A stretch of 64,000 nucleotides of DNA from Paenibacillus sp. 37 (GCF_008386395.1 NZ_CP043762.1:434001-498000); one strand, 5' to 3'; counted from the first letter of the stretch, positions 7,953 through 17,302 are shown. Numbers and translations are program-made. The notes: generated from the sequence alone by a model not told the origin.

Positions 7953-10481
7953 TTAAAGTTTCATTTTTTGAAGACGTAATGAATTAAGTACAACTGACAC
8001 ACTACTGAATGCCATCGCTGCACCAGCCAGCCAAGGAGCCAGAAGACCAATGGCAGCAATAGGAATACCTACTACGTTGTATGCGAGCGCCCAAAAAAGA
8101 TTCTGTTTAATATTTCGCATCGTTCTTTTACTTAATTCAATAGCATCTGCAACACTGTTGAGATCTCCGCGCATGAGTGTAACATCCGCAGCCTCTACGG
8201 CAACGTCAGTGCCTGTTCCGATGGCCATGCCGATATTAGACACCGCTAAAGCGGGCGCATCGTTAATCCCATCACCTACCATGGCTACAATCTGCCCCAT
8301 GTGCTGTAATCTCTCTACTTCAGCAGCTTTTTCCTCCGGTTGAATGCCTGCAATGACTGTGGTGATCCCGACTTGGCTTGCAACAGCACGAGCTGTGTGT
8401 ACGTTGTCACCAGTCATTAACACCACTTCGATTCCCATCGCTTGAAGCCGGCTAACCGCTTGTGCAGATGTTTCCTTTACGGTATCCGCAACAGCAACCA
8501 TTCCAGCCCATTCATTGTCTACTGCCACGAGCATTACTGTTTTTCCCTGACCCTCCAATTCAGACATATAGGCCAATGCTTCTGTAGGAATCTGCACCAT
8601 AGCATCGGCTAGTAGTCGGCGTGTTCCAACGAGAATATCCTGGTTGTAACCACGTGCACGTACGCCAGATCCCGGAATATTCTCAAACTGTTCTGGCGTG
8701 AACATGATTTTTATATCTTTGTCTCTGATCCCCTCTATAATCGCTTGGGCGAGAGGATGTTCAGAGCTAGACTCAGCAATCCCAACCCGCTTCAACAGTT
8801 CGTTGGTTGACCAAGCCGGTGCAGACATTACATCGGTCATATCTGGTTTTCCGTGAGTAACAGTGCCCGTTTTATCGAGAATAACCGTCTGAATGTGTTG
8901 CGCAGTCTCCAGATGCTCCCCACCTTTGAACAAAATACCATATTCGGCAGCACGCCCCGAACCAGCCATTATGGATGTTGGTGTAGCTAAGCCCAGTGCG
9001 CATGGGCAGGCAATCACCAAAACTGCAATTGCTCTCTCTAGAGCAGCGCTGAATCCTTCTGAGTTTTCGAAGATCAATGACAATATAAAGGTTACCACAG
9101 CTATGCCTACGACCACAGGTACGAAAATCCCTGAAATTGAATCAGCTACGCGTTGGATCGGAGCTTTCGATCCTTGTGCTTGTTCCACGATATGGATGAT
9201 CCGGGATAACGCACTATCAGCACCTACCTGAGTTGCGCGAATAACAAGACGTCCATTTTTGTTCAAGGTCGCACCGGTTACACGATCGCCAAACTTCTTA
9301 TCCACAGGCAGACTTTCTCCGGTTAACATCGACTCGTCTACGGAGGAAGCCCCCTCCTCAACAATCCCATCCACAGGAATCTTTTCGCCAGGCTTCACGA
9401 TGACTAGATCATTAACGAGTACATATTCGGGAAGAAGCTCTGTCTCCTCACCGTTTCGGAGAACCCGAGCACTTCTCGGAGCCAGTTGCATCAAGCTTTT
9501 AATAGATTGCGCAGATCTTCCTTTAGCCAGAGCCTCCAGCCACTTACCGAGCAATATCAATGTAATTAACACGGCGCTGGTTTCGAAATACAAATTAACA
9601 GGTCCTTGAGTGGCCGTGTTTACAACCTCTGTCACCGGGACGCTTCCTCCATGATTATGACCAGATGTACCACCGGTACTAGTTAGCGATGTTAAATATA
9701 AACTATACAAGTAAGCTGAACTTGTCCCAAGTGCGACGAGCACATCCATATTGGCACTTCGATTTTTCAAAGCTATATATGCACCTTTATAAAATTGTGA
9801 TCCTAAATAGAACTGTATGGGCGTTGCAAGCAGCCATTGGAACAGTGGATTCATAAATACATCAGGAACCCATATCCAAGATGTGAACGAGAAATGTGAC
9901 ACCATGGCCCATAATAAGGGAAAAGACAGGACGGCTGACAAGATCCACTTCCATTTTTTGCGTTGAATCTCCTGTTCCCTCATGGATAGAGCTTCTGCCT
10001 CTGTAGCTTTTATACGTGCTTCAAAACCCAGTTGCCTGATTTTATAAATGAGGTCGGAACCTTTCAGTGTTCCAGCTACAAATTCTACATGCCCTGACTC
10101 CAGAGCCAAGTTTACATTCACACGCGTCACCCCCGGGAGACGACTGAGGCCTTTTTCGATGCGTGCTGAGCAGGCTGCACAAGTCATACCTGAAATATTT
10201 AGGTCAACGGAAGTCGAAGCAGTTCCGAAGCCTAAGTTATCTATTTTATTGCGAAGGGACTGAATATCTACTAAAGCGGGGTCATATGCTACCGTTGCTT
10301 CCTCTGTAGTTAAATTTACATTCGCCTGTCTAACACCGTTCAAGCGGGTTAGTGCTTTCTCGATCCTGGTTGAGCATGCTGCACAAGTCATACCTGTAAT
10401 CTGAAGCGTAGTTTGGCGATGTCCAGCATCGTTTGCATTTGTTGGTTGCCCTGACGTGGAGCTGCTATCAATATTGTGCAT
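7953..10481 (-). CDS. copA: Copper(I)-exporting P1B-type ATPase with two metal-binding domains
   Basis: The 842-residue protein has two N-terminal heavy-metal-associated domains, each with GMTCAACS (Cys33/Cys36 and Cys101/Cys104). These are followed by eight predicted membrane segments, the ion-site motif [12 protein letters not shown], the phosphorylation motif DKTGTVTHG, the SSEHPLAQ motif and [12 protein letters not shown]-terminal [10 protein letters not shown] segment completes the Cu(I) class signature. It pumps copper out of the cytoplasm. It lies 53 bp after a NarL-type response regulator on the same strand and is probably co-transcribed with the upstream two-component genes. That is unusual for copA, which is normally next to csoR and copZ; neither is seen here. 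An AGAGG ribosome site precedes the ATG. Confidence 0.93.
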   Translation of the reverse strand: MHNIDSSSTSGQPTNANDAGHRQTTLQITGMTCAACSTRIEKALTRLNGVRQANVNLTTEEATVAYDPALVDIQSLRNKIDNLGFGTASTSVDLNISGMTCAACSARIEKGLSRLPGVTRVNVNLALESGHVEFVAGTLKGSDLIYKIRQLGFEARIKATEAEALSMREQEIQRKKWKWILSAVLSFPLLWAMVSHFSFTSWIWVPDVFMNPLFQWLLATPIQFYLGSQFYKGAYIALKNRSANMDVLVALGTSSAYLYSLYLTSLTSTGGTSGHNHGGSVPVTEVVNTATQGPVNLYFETSAVLITLILLGKWLEALAKGRSAQSIKSLMQLAPRSARVLRNGEETELLPEYVLVNDLVIVKPGEKIPVDGIVEEGASSVDESMLTGESLPVDKKFGDRVTGATLNKNGRLVIRATQVGADSALSRIIHIVEQAQGSKAPIQRVADSISGIFVPVVVGIAVVTFILSLIFENSEGFSAALERAIAVLVIACPCALGLATPTSIMAGSGRAAEYGILFKGGEHLETAQHIQTVILDKTGTVTHGKPDMTDVMSAPAWSTNELLKRVGIAESSSEHPLAQAIIEGIRDKDIKIMFTPEQFENIPGSGVRARGYNQDILVGTRRLLADAMVQIPTEALAYMSELEGQGKTVMLVAVDNEWAGMVAVADTVKETSAQAVSRLQAMGIEVVLMTGDNVHTARAVASQVGITTVIAGIQPEEKAAEVERLQHMGQIVAMVGDGINDAPALAVSNIGMAIGTGTDVAVEAADVTLMRGDLNSVADAIELSKRTMRNIKQNLFWALAYNVVGIPIAAIGLLAPWLAGAAMAFSSVSVVLNSLRLQKMKL

Positions 10482-10534
10482 AAATTTTGCCTCTCCTTAT
10501 CTGTACGTTAGCCGTACATGAAATTCTTACCGTT

Positions 10535-11203
10535 TTATTCCGGATGTCGTTTGGCCTCCGATACAAGCCCCTGTTCCAATGCGTAACGTGTAAGTTGAAC
10601 GCGATTTTGTAACTGCAACTTTTGTAATATGTTTTTCAGATGATTCTTAACCGTGTATTCAGAGATATCACATCTACCTGCAATCTCTTTATTCGTCCAT
10701 CCAGCTGCCACTCCGTATAAAATCTCCAGCTCCCTGGTTGTCAGTTTAACAATGGGTTCCTTGTGTTCGATCACGTTGACTTCCTTTAGAATTTGATAAG
10801 CCACGTCCCTTGACAAGGGAGCTTCCTCGTTAATAATTGAATGCAAGTACTCTAGCCACGTCGAGGGCTCCAGATTTTTAAGCAAATAACCTTGGGCTCC
10901 GCGTTTTAGAGCTTCCAGCAAATGAAGCATATCGTCCGACACGGTTATCATGACAATTTTCACATAAGGAAACGTAAGCTTGATTCTGCGAGTTGCCTCC
11001 AGTCCATCCAAAACGGGCATTTGAATATCCATTAAAATAAGGTCTGGAAGCCACTTTTCCATGAAGTCGATTGCTTCTTGACCGTTAGAGACGATACCGA
11101 TAACGTTAAAGTGATCATCCATTTCCAAAATCTCACGGATAGCTTCCCTTGCATGTGCGTGATCATCAACAACCAAAACTCTTGTTGTGGTAGTTAATGT
11201 CAT
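10535..11203 (-). CDS. NarL/LuxR-family response regulator
   Basis: The 222-residue regulator has a receiver domain (VLVVDDHAHAREAI, phosphoacceptor in LPDLILMDIQMP, KRGAQGYLLKN) and a LuxR-type helix-turn-helix (LTTRELEILYGVAAGWTNKEIAGRCDISEYTVKNHLKNILQKL). The start overlaps the upstream kinase stop by 4 bases, so it is the cognate partner of that kinase. Its position directly before copA suggests that it activates copA or a wider redox response. The LiaR/DegU/NreC group is the nearest general class; the stimulus is unknown. Confidence 0.9.
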   Translation of the reverse strand: MTLTTTTRVLVVDDHAHAREAIREILEMDDHFNVIGIVSNGQEAIDFMEKWLPDLILMDIQMPVLDGLEATRRIKLTFPYVKIVMITVSDDMLHLLEALKRGAQGYLLKNLEPSTWLEYLHSIINEEAPLSRDVAYQILKEVNVIEHKEPIVKLTTRELEILYGVAAGWTNKEIAGRCDISEYTVKNHLKNILQKLQLQNRVQLTRYALEQGLVSEAKRHPE

Positions 11204-12039
11204 GTTAGAGCCCCCTTGTGAATCTCAACGATCGTCTCTCTGTTCTCTCGATACATGTTCATGATCCATCCCATCTCATTGCAGCGTTCTTTCATAATAC
11301 GTAGACCGAATTTTCCTTTTTTGGCAAACGGATCGCCATCGAACCCTTTTCCATTATCCTTAACGGTAACCTTCCAGCTATGGCTCATTCCTATCGCTGT
11401 AATTGATCCTGCTGTAGCAGAAGCATATTTGTTCATGTTAATGAGCGCTTCTCGTATACAGGCTAGCAGTTCAACCTTTTCTTTTTCATCTAGCTGCTGG
11501 TCTTTTAATTCCCAATGAATATTGATTGGCGCACGTACGTCCTTGGCCATGACATGAACTTGTTCCACAAGTGTTGATGATATTGGCGTGGAGGGTTGAC
11601 TTACATCCCGATCGAGACGAAGATTAGTGATCGCTTGTCTTACATAACGATTCACTTCATGAATCGTTTTGCGTATGGACAGAATGTTCTGTTCATGCTG
11701 CTTCTCATTACGTACCTTTTCTAATTTTTCGGCTTTGACTGACAGCAAGAAAAGGGATTGGGCAATCCCGTCGTGAAGCTCACGTGCCAGCTGTTCTCGT
11801 GCTTCGAGCGCAGCTTTTTCGGAGCGTTCAATTTCCAGTTCTTTCTGTATTTTTTCTAAGATACGAAATAGTTGGGTTAATAGTGTGATACTGACGACAT
11901 ACACTAGAACCGGCGTTAGCCAATTGCCCAGATCCATCGAGATGTAAGGCAGAAGAAATTGATGTCTGACATATTCCCAGATGGCTACAGTGAAAGTTGG
12001 AATGAAAAGAATCATCCATTTGATTTGTTTATAGTACAT
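11200..12039 (-). CDS. NarL-type sensor histidine kinase with two membrane segments
   Basis: The kinase has two N-terminal membrane spans joined by a loop of about 15 residues, then a coiled coil, the HisKA_3 phosphoacceptor box ARELHDGIAQSLFLLS and the ATPase domain (IREALINMNKYA, VKDNGKGFD, KKGKFGLRIMKER). There is no extracellular sensor domain, so it may sense within the membrane or through its partner. A longer frame opens at 12084, but GAGGAG lies 6 bases before ATG 12039, which is preferred. It sits between two response-regulator genes and is coupled by a 4-base overlap to the NarL-type one downstream. Confidence 0.88.
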   Translation of the reverse strand: MYYKQIKWMILFIPTFTVAIWEYVRHQFLLPYISMDLGNWLTPVLVYVVSITLLTQLFRILEKIQKELEIERSEKAALEAREQLARELHDGIAQSLFLLSVKAEKLEKVRNEKQHEQNILSIRKTIHEVNRYVRQAITNLRLDRDVSQPSTPISSTLVEQVHVMAKDVRAPINIHWELKDQQLDEKEKVELLACIREALINMNKYASATAGSITAIGMSHSWKVTVKDNGKGFDGDPFAKKGKFGLRIMKERCNEMGWIMNMYRENRETIVEIHKGALT

Positions 12040-12080
12040 AGGTAACTCCTCACAATCTGTAATCCAATTTAAGATGGCGA

Positions 12081-12812
12081 TCACTCCGGACTGCGGAACC
12101 TATATCCGTATCCCCATAAAGTCTGAATGAACTCATTTCCTTTTGAATATTGGGCAAAAAGCTTTTCGCGCAATCGTTTGATGTGAGTATCAATAGTACG
12201 TTGATCATAAATTTCTTTGTGAGATGACTTCCATACTTGGATAAGCAATTCTTTTCGGGAAAATGCTCTTTCCTGATGTGTAGCGAGAAAATAGAATAAA
12301 TCGTATTCTTTTGGCGTCAGATGTACTTCATTATCTTGTACCAAAACACGCCGAGCGGAAGGTTGGATCAGAATCTCATCAATAAGGACCTCGTTGCTTG
12401 ATGTGCTCTTAAAGTCATGCATGCTGATTCCTTGTGTGCGAGCCACAATGCTTTGGATACGCAGGACAACTTCCCTAGGGCTGAACGGTTTGGAAACATA
12501 ATCGTCGGCTCCTGCCTTGAAACCTTCGATTCGATCCTTTTCTTCGGAGTACTCAGACAACATGATGATCGGAATCTCATGATAGTTGTGCTTCATATAT
12601 TTGCAGATCTCAATCCCATTCATATCGGGCAACGATAAATCAAGCAACATCAGATCGTAATTTCCATTGTTTAAATAACATTTCTGAATAGCTTGGCCTC
12701 CACTGGAGGCTTCGTCTACAATGAAACCCTCTTTTTCCAAATACCTTCTCATCAGCACTCGAATTCTAGTTTCATGGTCTATCAATAAAATTTTTTTGTG
12801 AATATTGGTCAC
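12081..12812 (-). CDS. OmpR-family response regulator, ResD-like
   Basis: The receiver (KILLIDHETRIRVLMRRYLEKEGF, LMLLDLSLPDMNGIE, KPFSPREVVLRI) and winged-helix DNA-binding domain (HLTPKEYDLFYFLATH, RTIDTHIKRLREKL, LWGYGYRF) follow the ResD/PhoB pattern, and KPFSPREVVLR is as in ResD. The usual DD acidic pair at the start is reduced to one aspartate (LIDHE), which may affect phosphorylation. The frame opens at 12872, but GGAGGGG precedes GTG at 12812, which is preferred. No OmpR-type kinase is adjacent. It heads the operon with the NarL-type kinase and regulator and copA. A shared inverted repeat lies about 85 bp upstream. Confidence 0.85.
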   Translation of the reverse strand: MTNIHKKILLIDHETRIRVLMRRYLEKEGFIVDEASSGGQAIQKCYLNNGNYDLMLLDLSLPDMNGIEICKYMKHNYHEIPIIMLSEYSEEKDRIEGFKAGADDYVSKPFSPREVVLRIQSIVARTQGISMHDFKSTSSNEVLIDEILIQPSARRVLVQDNEVHLTPKEYDLFYFLATHQERAFSRKELLIQVWKSSHKEIYDQRTIDTHIKRLREKLFAQYSKGNEFIQTLWGYGYRFRSPE

Positions 12813-12892
12813 GTGCTTCCCCTCCATTGCATGAACCACAGAACTTGATGCCACAGGTTTACAGAAAATCATAACTGCAGCTGGTCATTAAC

Positions 12893-12911
12893 TGAATGGC
12901 TCTGTAGGGCT
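12893..12911 (-). promoter_or_regulatory. Inverted repeat GATAGCCC-N4-GAGCCATTC upstream of the ResD-like operon
   Basis: The minus strand reads ATAGCCCTACAGAGCCATTC. It is the best match to the site at 6149-6166. The rest of 12813-13074 holds nothing else recognised. Confidence 0.5.
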
Positions 12912-13074
12912 ATCCGAAACATGTAATATCGTTCAAATGTAACCAAATCATGAACATAGCTGATAACCAGCTCACAACAAGTCCTAGATATCTAAATGAA
13001 AGAATAATGTAGGATCTGCTACAAAACTGTACGCATCTATCGTTGTTCTCGTGTATTGATTGTTCTTATTGATC

Positions 13075-13131
13075 AAAAAAGGCCGAAAAGCAGCTTTCTG
13101 TGGATAACAGAAACTGCTTTTCAGCCTTTTT
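13075..13131. terminator. Terminator between the sulfur operon and the two-component operon
   Basis: The arms AAAAAAGGCCGAAAAGCAG and CTGCTTTTCAGCCTTTTT (13075-13093 and 13114-13131) pair with one G-U, with a 20-base loop and T-tracts on both strands. Confidence 0.75.
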
Positions 13132-13235
13132 CAAGTAATACAGGTAATGCCATTAAGGAGAGTATATCTTTACGGTTACCCTCTAACTTCTCTAGTACAG
13201 TGTCACTTGGTGTTCTTTGAAAGTAGGAATTGACT

Positions 13236-14009
13236 TTAAATAAATAGGTTATGATTCGCTTGGGATGCTTCTCCCAGATAGTAACCTACACCACCAATTG
13301 TAACTTGGTCTATTAATTCTTCACGCTGAATGCCCATTAAATCCATGGACATTTGGCAGGCTAACAACTCGGCCCCTTGTGCAACGACGGACTCTATCAA
13401 TTCTTCCAAAGACGGAACATTATTATTTTTCATCAGGCCACGAATAATCTTTGGACCAACACCAAACATATTCATTTTGGACATGCCAAGCTTCTTGCTG
13501 CCACGCGGCAGCATCATATCAAACATTCGGCCAATCATGGTTTTGGATACAGGCTGCATCTGATGCTTCCGAATAACGTTCAATCCCCAAAAAGTAAAAA
13601 ACATGGTTACCTTGCGTCCGCTGGCTGCTGCTCCATTCGCAATGATAAGAGAGGCAATCGCTTTATCCAGATCTCCGCTGAAGACAACCATCGTGCTAGC
13701 GGGATCATGGCTAGGTGAATCAGAAACGAGTTGCACTGAATTCTTGGCAATTACAGCCTCAATAATTCCGCCTGTGATTCGTTCCAGGTGTAAGAGTGTG
13801 GACCCAGACATGGTTGCCCATGCTTTCACATCTTCATAGAATCCTGGATCGGAAGCTTTAACCCGCAAGGTCTCTCCATTCGATAGTTGATCCATTTTCT
13901 GCTTCACTTGTATCAGTGGACCCGGACAACTTAAACCGCATACGTTCAACTCATTATCGATACGCTGTGGCTCAGTCGAAGCAGTGGGAATTGGCCCTGA
14001 TTCCTTCAC
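13236..14009 (-). CDS. TusA-DsrE/F fusion sulfurtransferase
   Basis: The N-terminal 80 residues form a TusA domain with the sulfur-carrying cysteine motif CGLSCPGPLIQ (Cys24, Cys28). The C-terminal 160 residues form a DsrE/DsrF-like domain (MVVFSGDLDKAIASLIIANGAAA, FFTFWGLNVIRK, with a cysteine in LLACQMSMDLMGI). Such fusions relay persulfide sulfur between carrier proteins. The start overlaps the stop of the CoA-disulfide reductase-rhodanese gene by 4 bases, and that gene overlaps arsR, so the three form a coupled operon for sulfane-sulfur handling. A damaged partial copy of the 3' end of this gene lies at 62284-62715. Confidence 0.88.
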   Translation of the reverse strand: MKESGPIPTASTEPQRIDNELNVCGLSCPGPLIQVKQKMDQLSNGETLRVKASDPGFYEDVKAWATMSGSTLLHLERITGGIIEAVIAKNSVQLVSDSPSHDPASTMVVFSGDLDKAIASLIIANGAAASGRKVTMFFTFWGLNVIRKHQMQPVSKTMIGRMFDMMLPRGSKKLGMSKMNMFGVGPKIIRGLMKNNNVPSLEELIESVVAQGAELLACQMSMDLMGIQREELIDQVTIGGVGYYLGEASQANHNLFI

Positions 14010-15703
14010 GCTAGCCCAGGCTCATGATGATCTGGTTTTGCAGGAGAAAATGGAGCCGGCTTAAACTGGGCTTGGCGATATGTTTTATAGCCTCCACTCA
14101 AGTTTTTCACGCTAAATCCATGCTGACGCAGGATTTGCGAAGCCGTATATCCACGTAAACCAACCTGGCAGTATACCCAGATATCTTTGGATGAGTCTAG
14201 TTCATCTAACCGCTGACGAAGCTCATCCACTGAAATATTTATTGAACCCGGAATATTCCCATTACGATGCTCCAGAGCACTGCGAACATCCAGTAGTATA
14301 GACTGGTCTGGCTGGCGCTCAGACAGCTGATCATAGGTGAACGTTTGAACACGTCCAGCTGTAATATTCTCTGCTGCGTAGCCAGCCATATTCACTGGAT
14401 CTTTTGCAGAAGAATAAGGTGGGGCGTAACTCAGTTCAAGCTCGGTTAAATCTCGGATATGACCGCCAAAATGTATGGCTACAGCAATATCATCAATCCG
14501 TTTATCCACTCCGTCATAACCGACTGCTTGTGCACCTAGAATCTTACCTTCCGGTGTGAAAAGCAACTTAAGAGTAATCGCGCTGGAACCTGGATAATAC
14601 GATGCATGAGAGGCAGGATGCACGATTACGGTTCTATAATCAACACCAAGACGCTTTAGTGTTTTTTCATTACTGCCTGTCGTAGCACCTGTCATACCAA
14701 ATACTTTAATAATGGATGTTCCTTGTGTTCCTTTATAGGTAGAACTTAGTCCGGCAATTCGATCAGCAACAATTCTTCCTTGTTTGTTGGCAGGTCCCGC
14801 AAGTGGAATAGCTGTCTTAGTACCATGAATGGTTTCAGTTACTTCGATGGCATCCCCAACTGCATAGATATGTGGCACGCTGCTTTCCAGAGCTTCATTT
14901 ACAATGATATGTCCACGTGTGCCCAGAGAAACGCCGCTACTTTTCAGAAAAGATGTATCCGGGGTTACCCCTATCGCAAGAATAACCAGGTCAGCTGTCA
15001 GAACATGACCATCAGCAAGCTCTACTCCAATGCCCTGCTCAAGGGAATGAAATCCCTGAACACGCTGGGAGAATAGCAGGTTTACACCATTTAGCTCCAT
15101 TTCCTGGGCCAAAGCTGCTGCTAATTCAGGATCAAATGGGGTGAGTAGCTGTCCATTACCCTCGATTAACGTTACTTCCAATCCAGCTTCCTTTAAGTTT
15201 TCTGCCATTTCAACACCAATAAATCCACCACCTATAACGATTGATGATAGGTTGTTAGATGAATTTATTTGTTCTTTGATACGATCAATATCAGGAATGC
15301 TACGTACGGTGTAAATCAGTGGATTGTCCTTACCCGGTATATCGGGAACCATTGGTTTTGCACCTGGTGACAAAATTAACTCGTCATAGCTTTCTTCATA
15401 ATGGCCACGCTCTTGGCTCTGCACTCGAACCGTACGTTTTTGCGGATCAATAGCCATGACCTCGCTTTTTGTACGCACATCAATACGAAAGCGATCTGCC
15501 ATCCCTTTTGGTGTTTGTACCAGCAGACGCTCTCGCTCATCAATCGAGCCACCAATATAATAAGGTAAACCACAATTGGCAAACGATATATAGGGGCCTT
15601 TCTCAAAGATAATAATTTCGGCATGTTCATCCAGACGGCGCAGCCGTGCAGCCGCAGATGCACCCCCAGCTACACCGCCAACAATCAGTATTTTTTTGCT
15701 CAT
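14006..15703 (-). CDS. CoA-disulfide reductase/rhodanese fusion (CoADR-RHD, NADH-dependent persulfide reductase type)
   Basis: The 565-residue flavoprotein starts with the FAD motif ILIVGGVAGGASAAARLRR and has the single catalytic cysteine in SFANCGLPYYIGG (Cys44). An NADH-binding GGGFIGVEMAENL motif and the second FAD motif (HIYAVGDAIEV) follow. The C-terminal 100 residues form a rhodanese domain with active-site loop VYCQVGLRGYTA. Fusions of this type reduce CoA persulfide or polysulfide to release sulfide. It is coupled at both ends by 4-base overlaps to arsR and the TusA-DsrE gene. The role is inferred to be sulfane-sulfur detoxification under ArsR control. Confidence 0.9.
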   Translation of the reverse strand: MSKKILIVGGVAGGASAAARLRRLDEHAEIIIFEKGPYISFANCGLPYYIGGSIDERERLLVQTPKGMADRFRIDVRTKSEVMAIDPQKRTVRVQSQERGHYEESYDELILSPGAKPMVPDIPGKDNPLIYTVRSIPDIDRIKEQINSSNNLSSIVIGGGFIGVEMAENLKEAGLEVTLIEGNGQLLTPFDPELAAALAQEMELNGVNLLFSQRVQGFHSLEQGIGVELADGHVLTADLVILAIGVTPDTSFLKSSGVSLGTRGHIIVNEALESSVPHIYAVGDAIEVTETIHGTKTAIPLAGPANKQGRIVADRIAGLSSTYKGTQGTSIIKVFGMTGATTGSNEKTLKRLGVDYRTVIVHPASHASYYPGSSAITLKLLFTPEGKILGAQAVGYDGVDKRIDDIAVAIHFGGHIRDLTELELSYAPPYSSAKDPVNMAGYAAENITAGRVQTFTYDQLSERQPDQSILLDVRSALEHRNGNIPGSINISVDELRQRLDELDSSKDIWVYCQVGLRGYTASQILRQHGFSVKNLSGGYKTYRQAQFKPAPFSPAKPDHHEPGLA

Positions 15704-16014
15704 GATTCACAGTCTTCCTTTCCAAATAAAATCGTTATAATCTGTTCAACCCGTTGATCTGCAAGCACATAATTCACTTCAAGACCATTCCGCTCAGTAG
15801 CGACAATGCCGGCACTGCGAAGCTTCTGCAAGTGCTGTGATACAGTTGATTGCGGAAGATCCAGACATTCCTGCATGTATGAAACATTACATTTCTTTTT
15901 TTGCATCAGTCCACGCACAATACATAAACGAATCGGGTGAGATAAAGCTTTCAGCAGATTAGCGGGCTCGTCGAACTGTTTTAAAGTATTCATATCAAAA
16001 GCAGGTGTGGTCAA
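15700..16014 (-). CDS. ArsR-family repressor of the sulfane-sulfur operon
   Basis: This 104-residue winged-helix protein (LLKALSHPIRLCIVRGLM, LPQSTVSQHLQKLRSAGIV, RNGLEVNYVL) is a one-domain ArsR regulator with several cysteines (in LCIVRG, KKCNVS and QECLD). Sulfide- and persulfide-sensing ArsR proteins such as SqrR and BigR use two conserved cysteines, so persulfide sensing is likely but not proven here. The start is a TTG at 16014, placed 7-8 bases after AGGAGGG. It is the first gene of the operon, and a 12-bp palindrome overlies the -10 box of its promoter, consistent with autorepression. Confidence 0.88.
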   Translation of the reverse strand: MTTPAFDMNTLKQFDEPANLLKALSHPIRLCIVRGLMQKKKCNVSYMQECLDLPQSTVSQHLQKLRSAGIVATERNGLEVNYVLADQRVEQIITILFGKEDCES

Positions 16015-16039
16015 AAGTATCCCTCCTAAATCACTATAA

Positions 16040-16072
16040 CGTAATATTACGATATAACGGTTTTGATGTCAA
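16040..16072 (-). promoter_or_regulatory. Promoter and overlapping palindromic operator of the ArsR sulfur operon
   Basis: On the minus strand TTGACA (16072-16067) is followed after exactly 17 bases by TAATAT (16049-16044). The perfect palindrome CGTAATATTACG (16040-16051) covers the -10 box. A repressor bound there would block the polymerase. Confidence 0.75.
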
Positions 16073-16191
16073 TGTTCTCTCTTAAATTCAATTCATCACG
16101 CAATTCTTTATTCTGAGAAAAGGTATAAAACACGTTGGAAGAAGAATTATACCTTTTATGTTGTTACTTATAGAAAATTAAATACGTTTAG

Positions 16192-16632
16192 TCATGTAGT
16201 AGTTAAAGAATTCCGGTTTTTTATTTCTTGTATAGATAGATGTAAAGTATAATTCCCATACTCAAGAATATCGTCCAGAAAACGATTCAATTGCTCTTGA
16301 GAGCTAGTTTTAATTTTTAAATGGTAACAGCCTTCTCCCGATACGCGGTGAACCTCTAATACCTCCCTTCGATCGTCCATTAATCTTATAAACGAATGAT
16401 GGTTAGCTGTTTTCATATAGAAAATGATAAAAGCTGTAAAAGTGAGTCCGATTTTCGTTTCATCAACTATTACAGAATAAGCTTTAATAACACCACACTC
16501 CTCAAGTTTTTTAATACGATTTCCTACAGCTTGTCCAGTCATATGAATCTGTTCACCTAATTCTTTCCATTGGATACGTGCATTTTCAGATAGTATCCGA
16601 AGGATCTGAAAATCAATATTATCAAGTTCCAT
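16192..16632 (-). CDS. Lrp/AsnC-family transcriptional regulator
   Basis: The 146-residue protein has an N-terminal AsnC helix-turn-helix (LDNIDFQILRILSENARIQWKELGEQIHMTGQAVGNRIKKLEECGVI) and a C-terminal RAM ligand-binding fold (FIIFYMKTANHHSF, VLEVHRVSGEGCYHLKI). It is divergent from the isochorismatase-type hydrolase across 121 bp, so it may control that gene. The ligand is unknown. The interval 16073-16191 downstream has no gene. Confidence 0.85.
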   Translation of the reverse strand: MELDNIDFQILRILSENARIQWKELGEQIHMTGQAVGNRIKKLEECGVIKAYSVIVDETKIGLTFTAFIIFYMKTANHHSFIRLMDDRREVLEVHRVSGEGCYHLKIKTSSQEQLNRFLDDILEYGNYTLHLSIQEIKNRNSLTTT

Positions 16633-16753
16633 AATAAATTCCTTTCACCATGAATTTTTTTGGGACAAAAGTGTTTCGTTAACTTATCGAATAAAATTAC
16701 AATTCGATTTATGATTGTAGTGTAACAAAATATTTTATACGAGGTGGAGAATA

Positions 16754-17302
16754 ATGAGCACAGCTCTAATTATTGTAGATATTCAAAATGATTATTTCCC
16801 GAATGGGAAGATGGAATTAAGCAATCCTGAAAAAGCAGCTTCTAATGCTGCAAAAGTGCTTGATTGGTTCAGAAAAAACCACAAGGATAATATTTTCCAT
16901 GTTCAGCATATCGCAAGTGACCCAGCGATTGGTTTCTTTCTTCCAGATTCGGAAGGTGTAAAAATACATGAGGCTGTTCTACCATTAGAAAATGAAAGTA
17001 TTATTAATAAACATTTTCCTAACAGCTTTTTGAATACCGAATTACAAAGCAAACTTAAAGAGAAAGAAATAACCAAAGTAGTGGTTGTAGGGATGATGAC
17101 ACATATGTGTATTGATGCAACCGTTAGAGCTGCAGTGGATCTCGGCTATGAAACAACACTTATTGAAGATGCATGTGCAACGAGAGAGCTATCCTATCAA
17201 AATAAGGTCGTATCAGCTGAACAGGTCCATTATGCCTTTGTCGGCGCACTTAATGGCATGTATTGCGATGTGAAATCGACTGAAGATTTCACATCGCAAT
17301 AA
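16754..17302 (+). CDS. Isochorismatase-family cysteine hydrolase (nicotinamidase-like)
   Basis: The 182-residue protein has the family triad: Asp in LIIVDIQNDYF, Lys in IINKHFPNSF and the nucleophilic Cys in VVVGMMTHMCIDATVRAA. It also has the cis-peptide region and Asp/His residues expected for metal binding. Family members hydrolyse nicotinamide, isochorismate or carbamoyl-type amides, and the exact substrate is not readable. AGGTGG precedes the ATG. The last codons lie inside a perfect 15-bp inverted repeat (17263-17277 with 17285-17299), so the C-terminal tail is encoded by a hairpin. Confidence 0.85.
   Translation: MSTALIIVDIQNDYFPNGKMELSNPEKAASNAAKVLDWFRKNHKDNIFHVQHIASDPAIGFFLPDSEGVKIHEAVLPLENESIINKHFPNSFLNTELQSKLKEKEITKVVVVGMMTHMCIDATVRAAVDLGYETTLIEDACATRELSYQNKVVSAEQVHYAFVGALNGMYCDVKSTEDFTSQ
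17263..17299 (+). repeat. Perfect 15-bp inverted repeat in the 3' end of the hydrolase gene
   Basis: The arms TTGCGATGTGAAATC and GATTTCACATCGCAA flank a 7-base loop and end 3 bases before the end of the gene. No T-tract follows, so it is a stabilising hairpin or weak terminator inside coding sequence. Confidence 0.8.
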
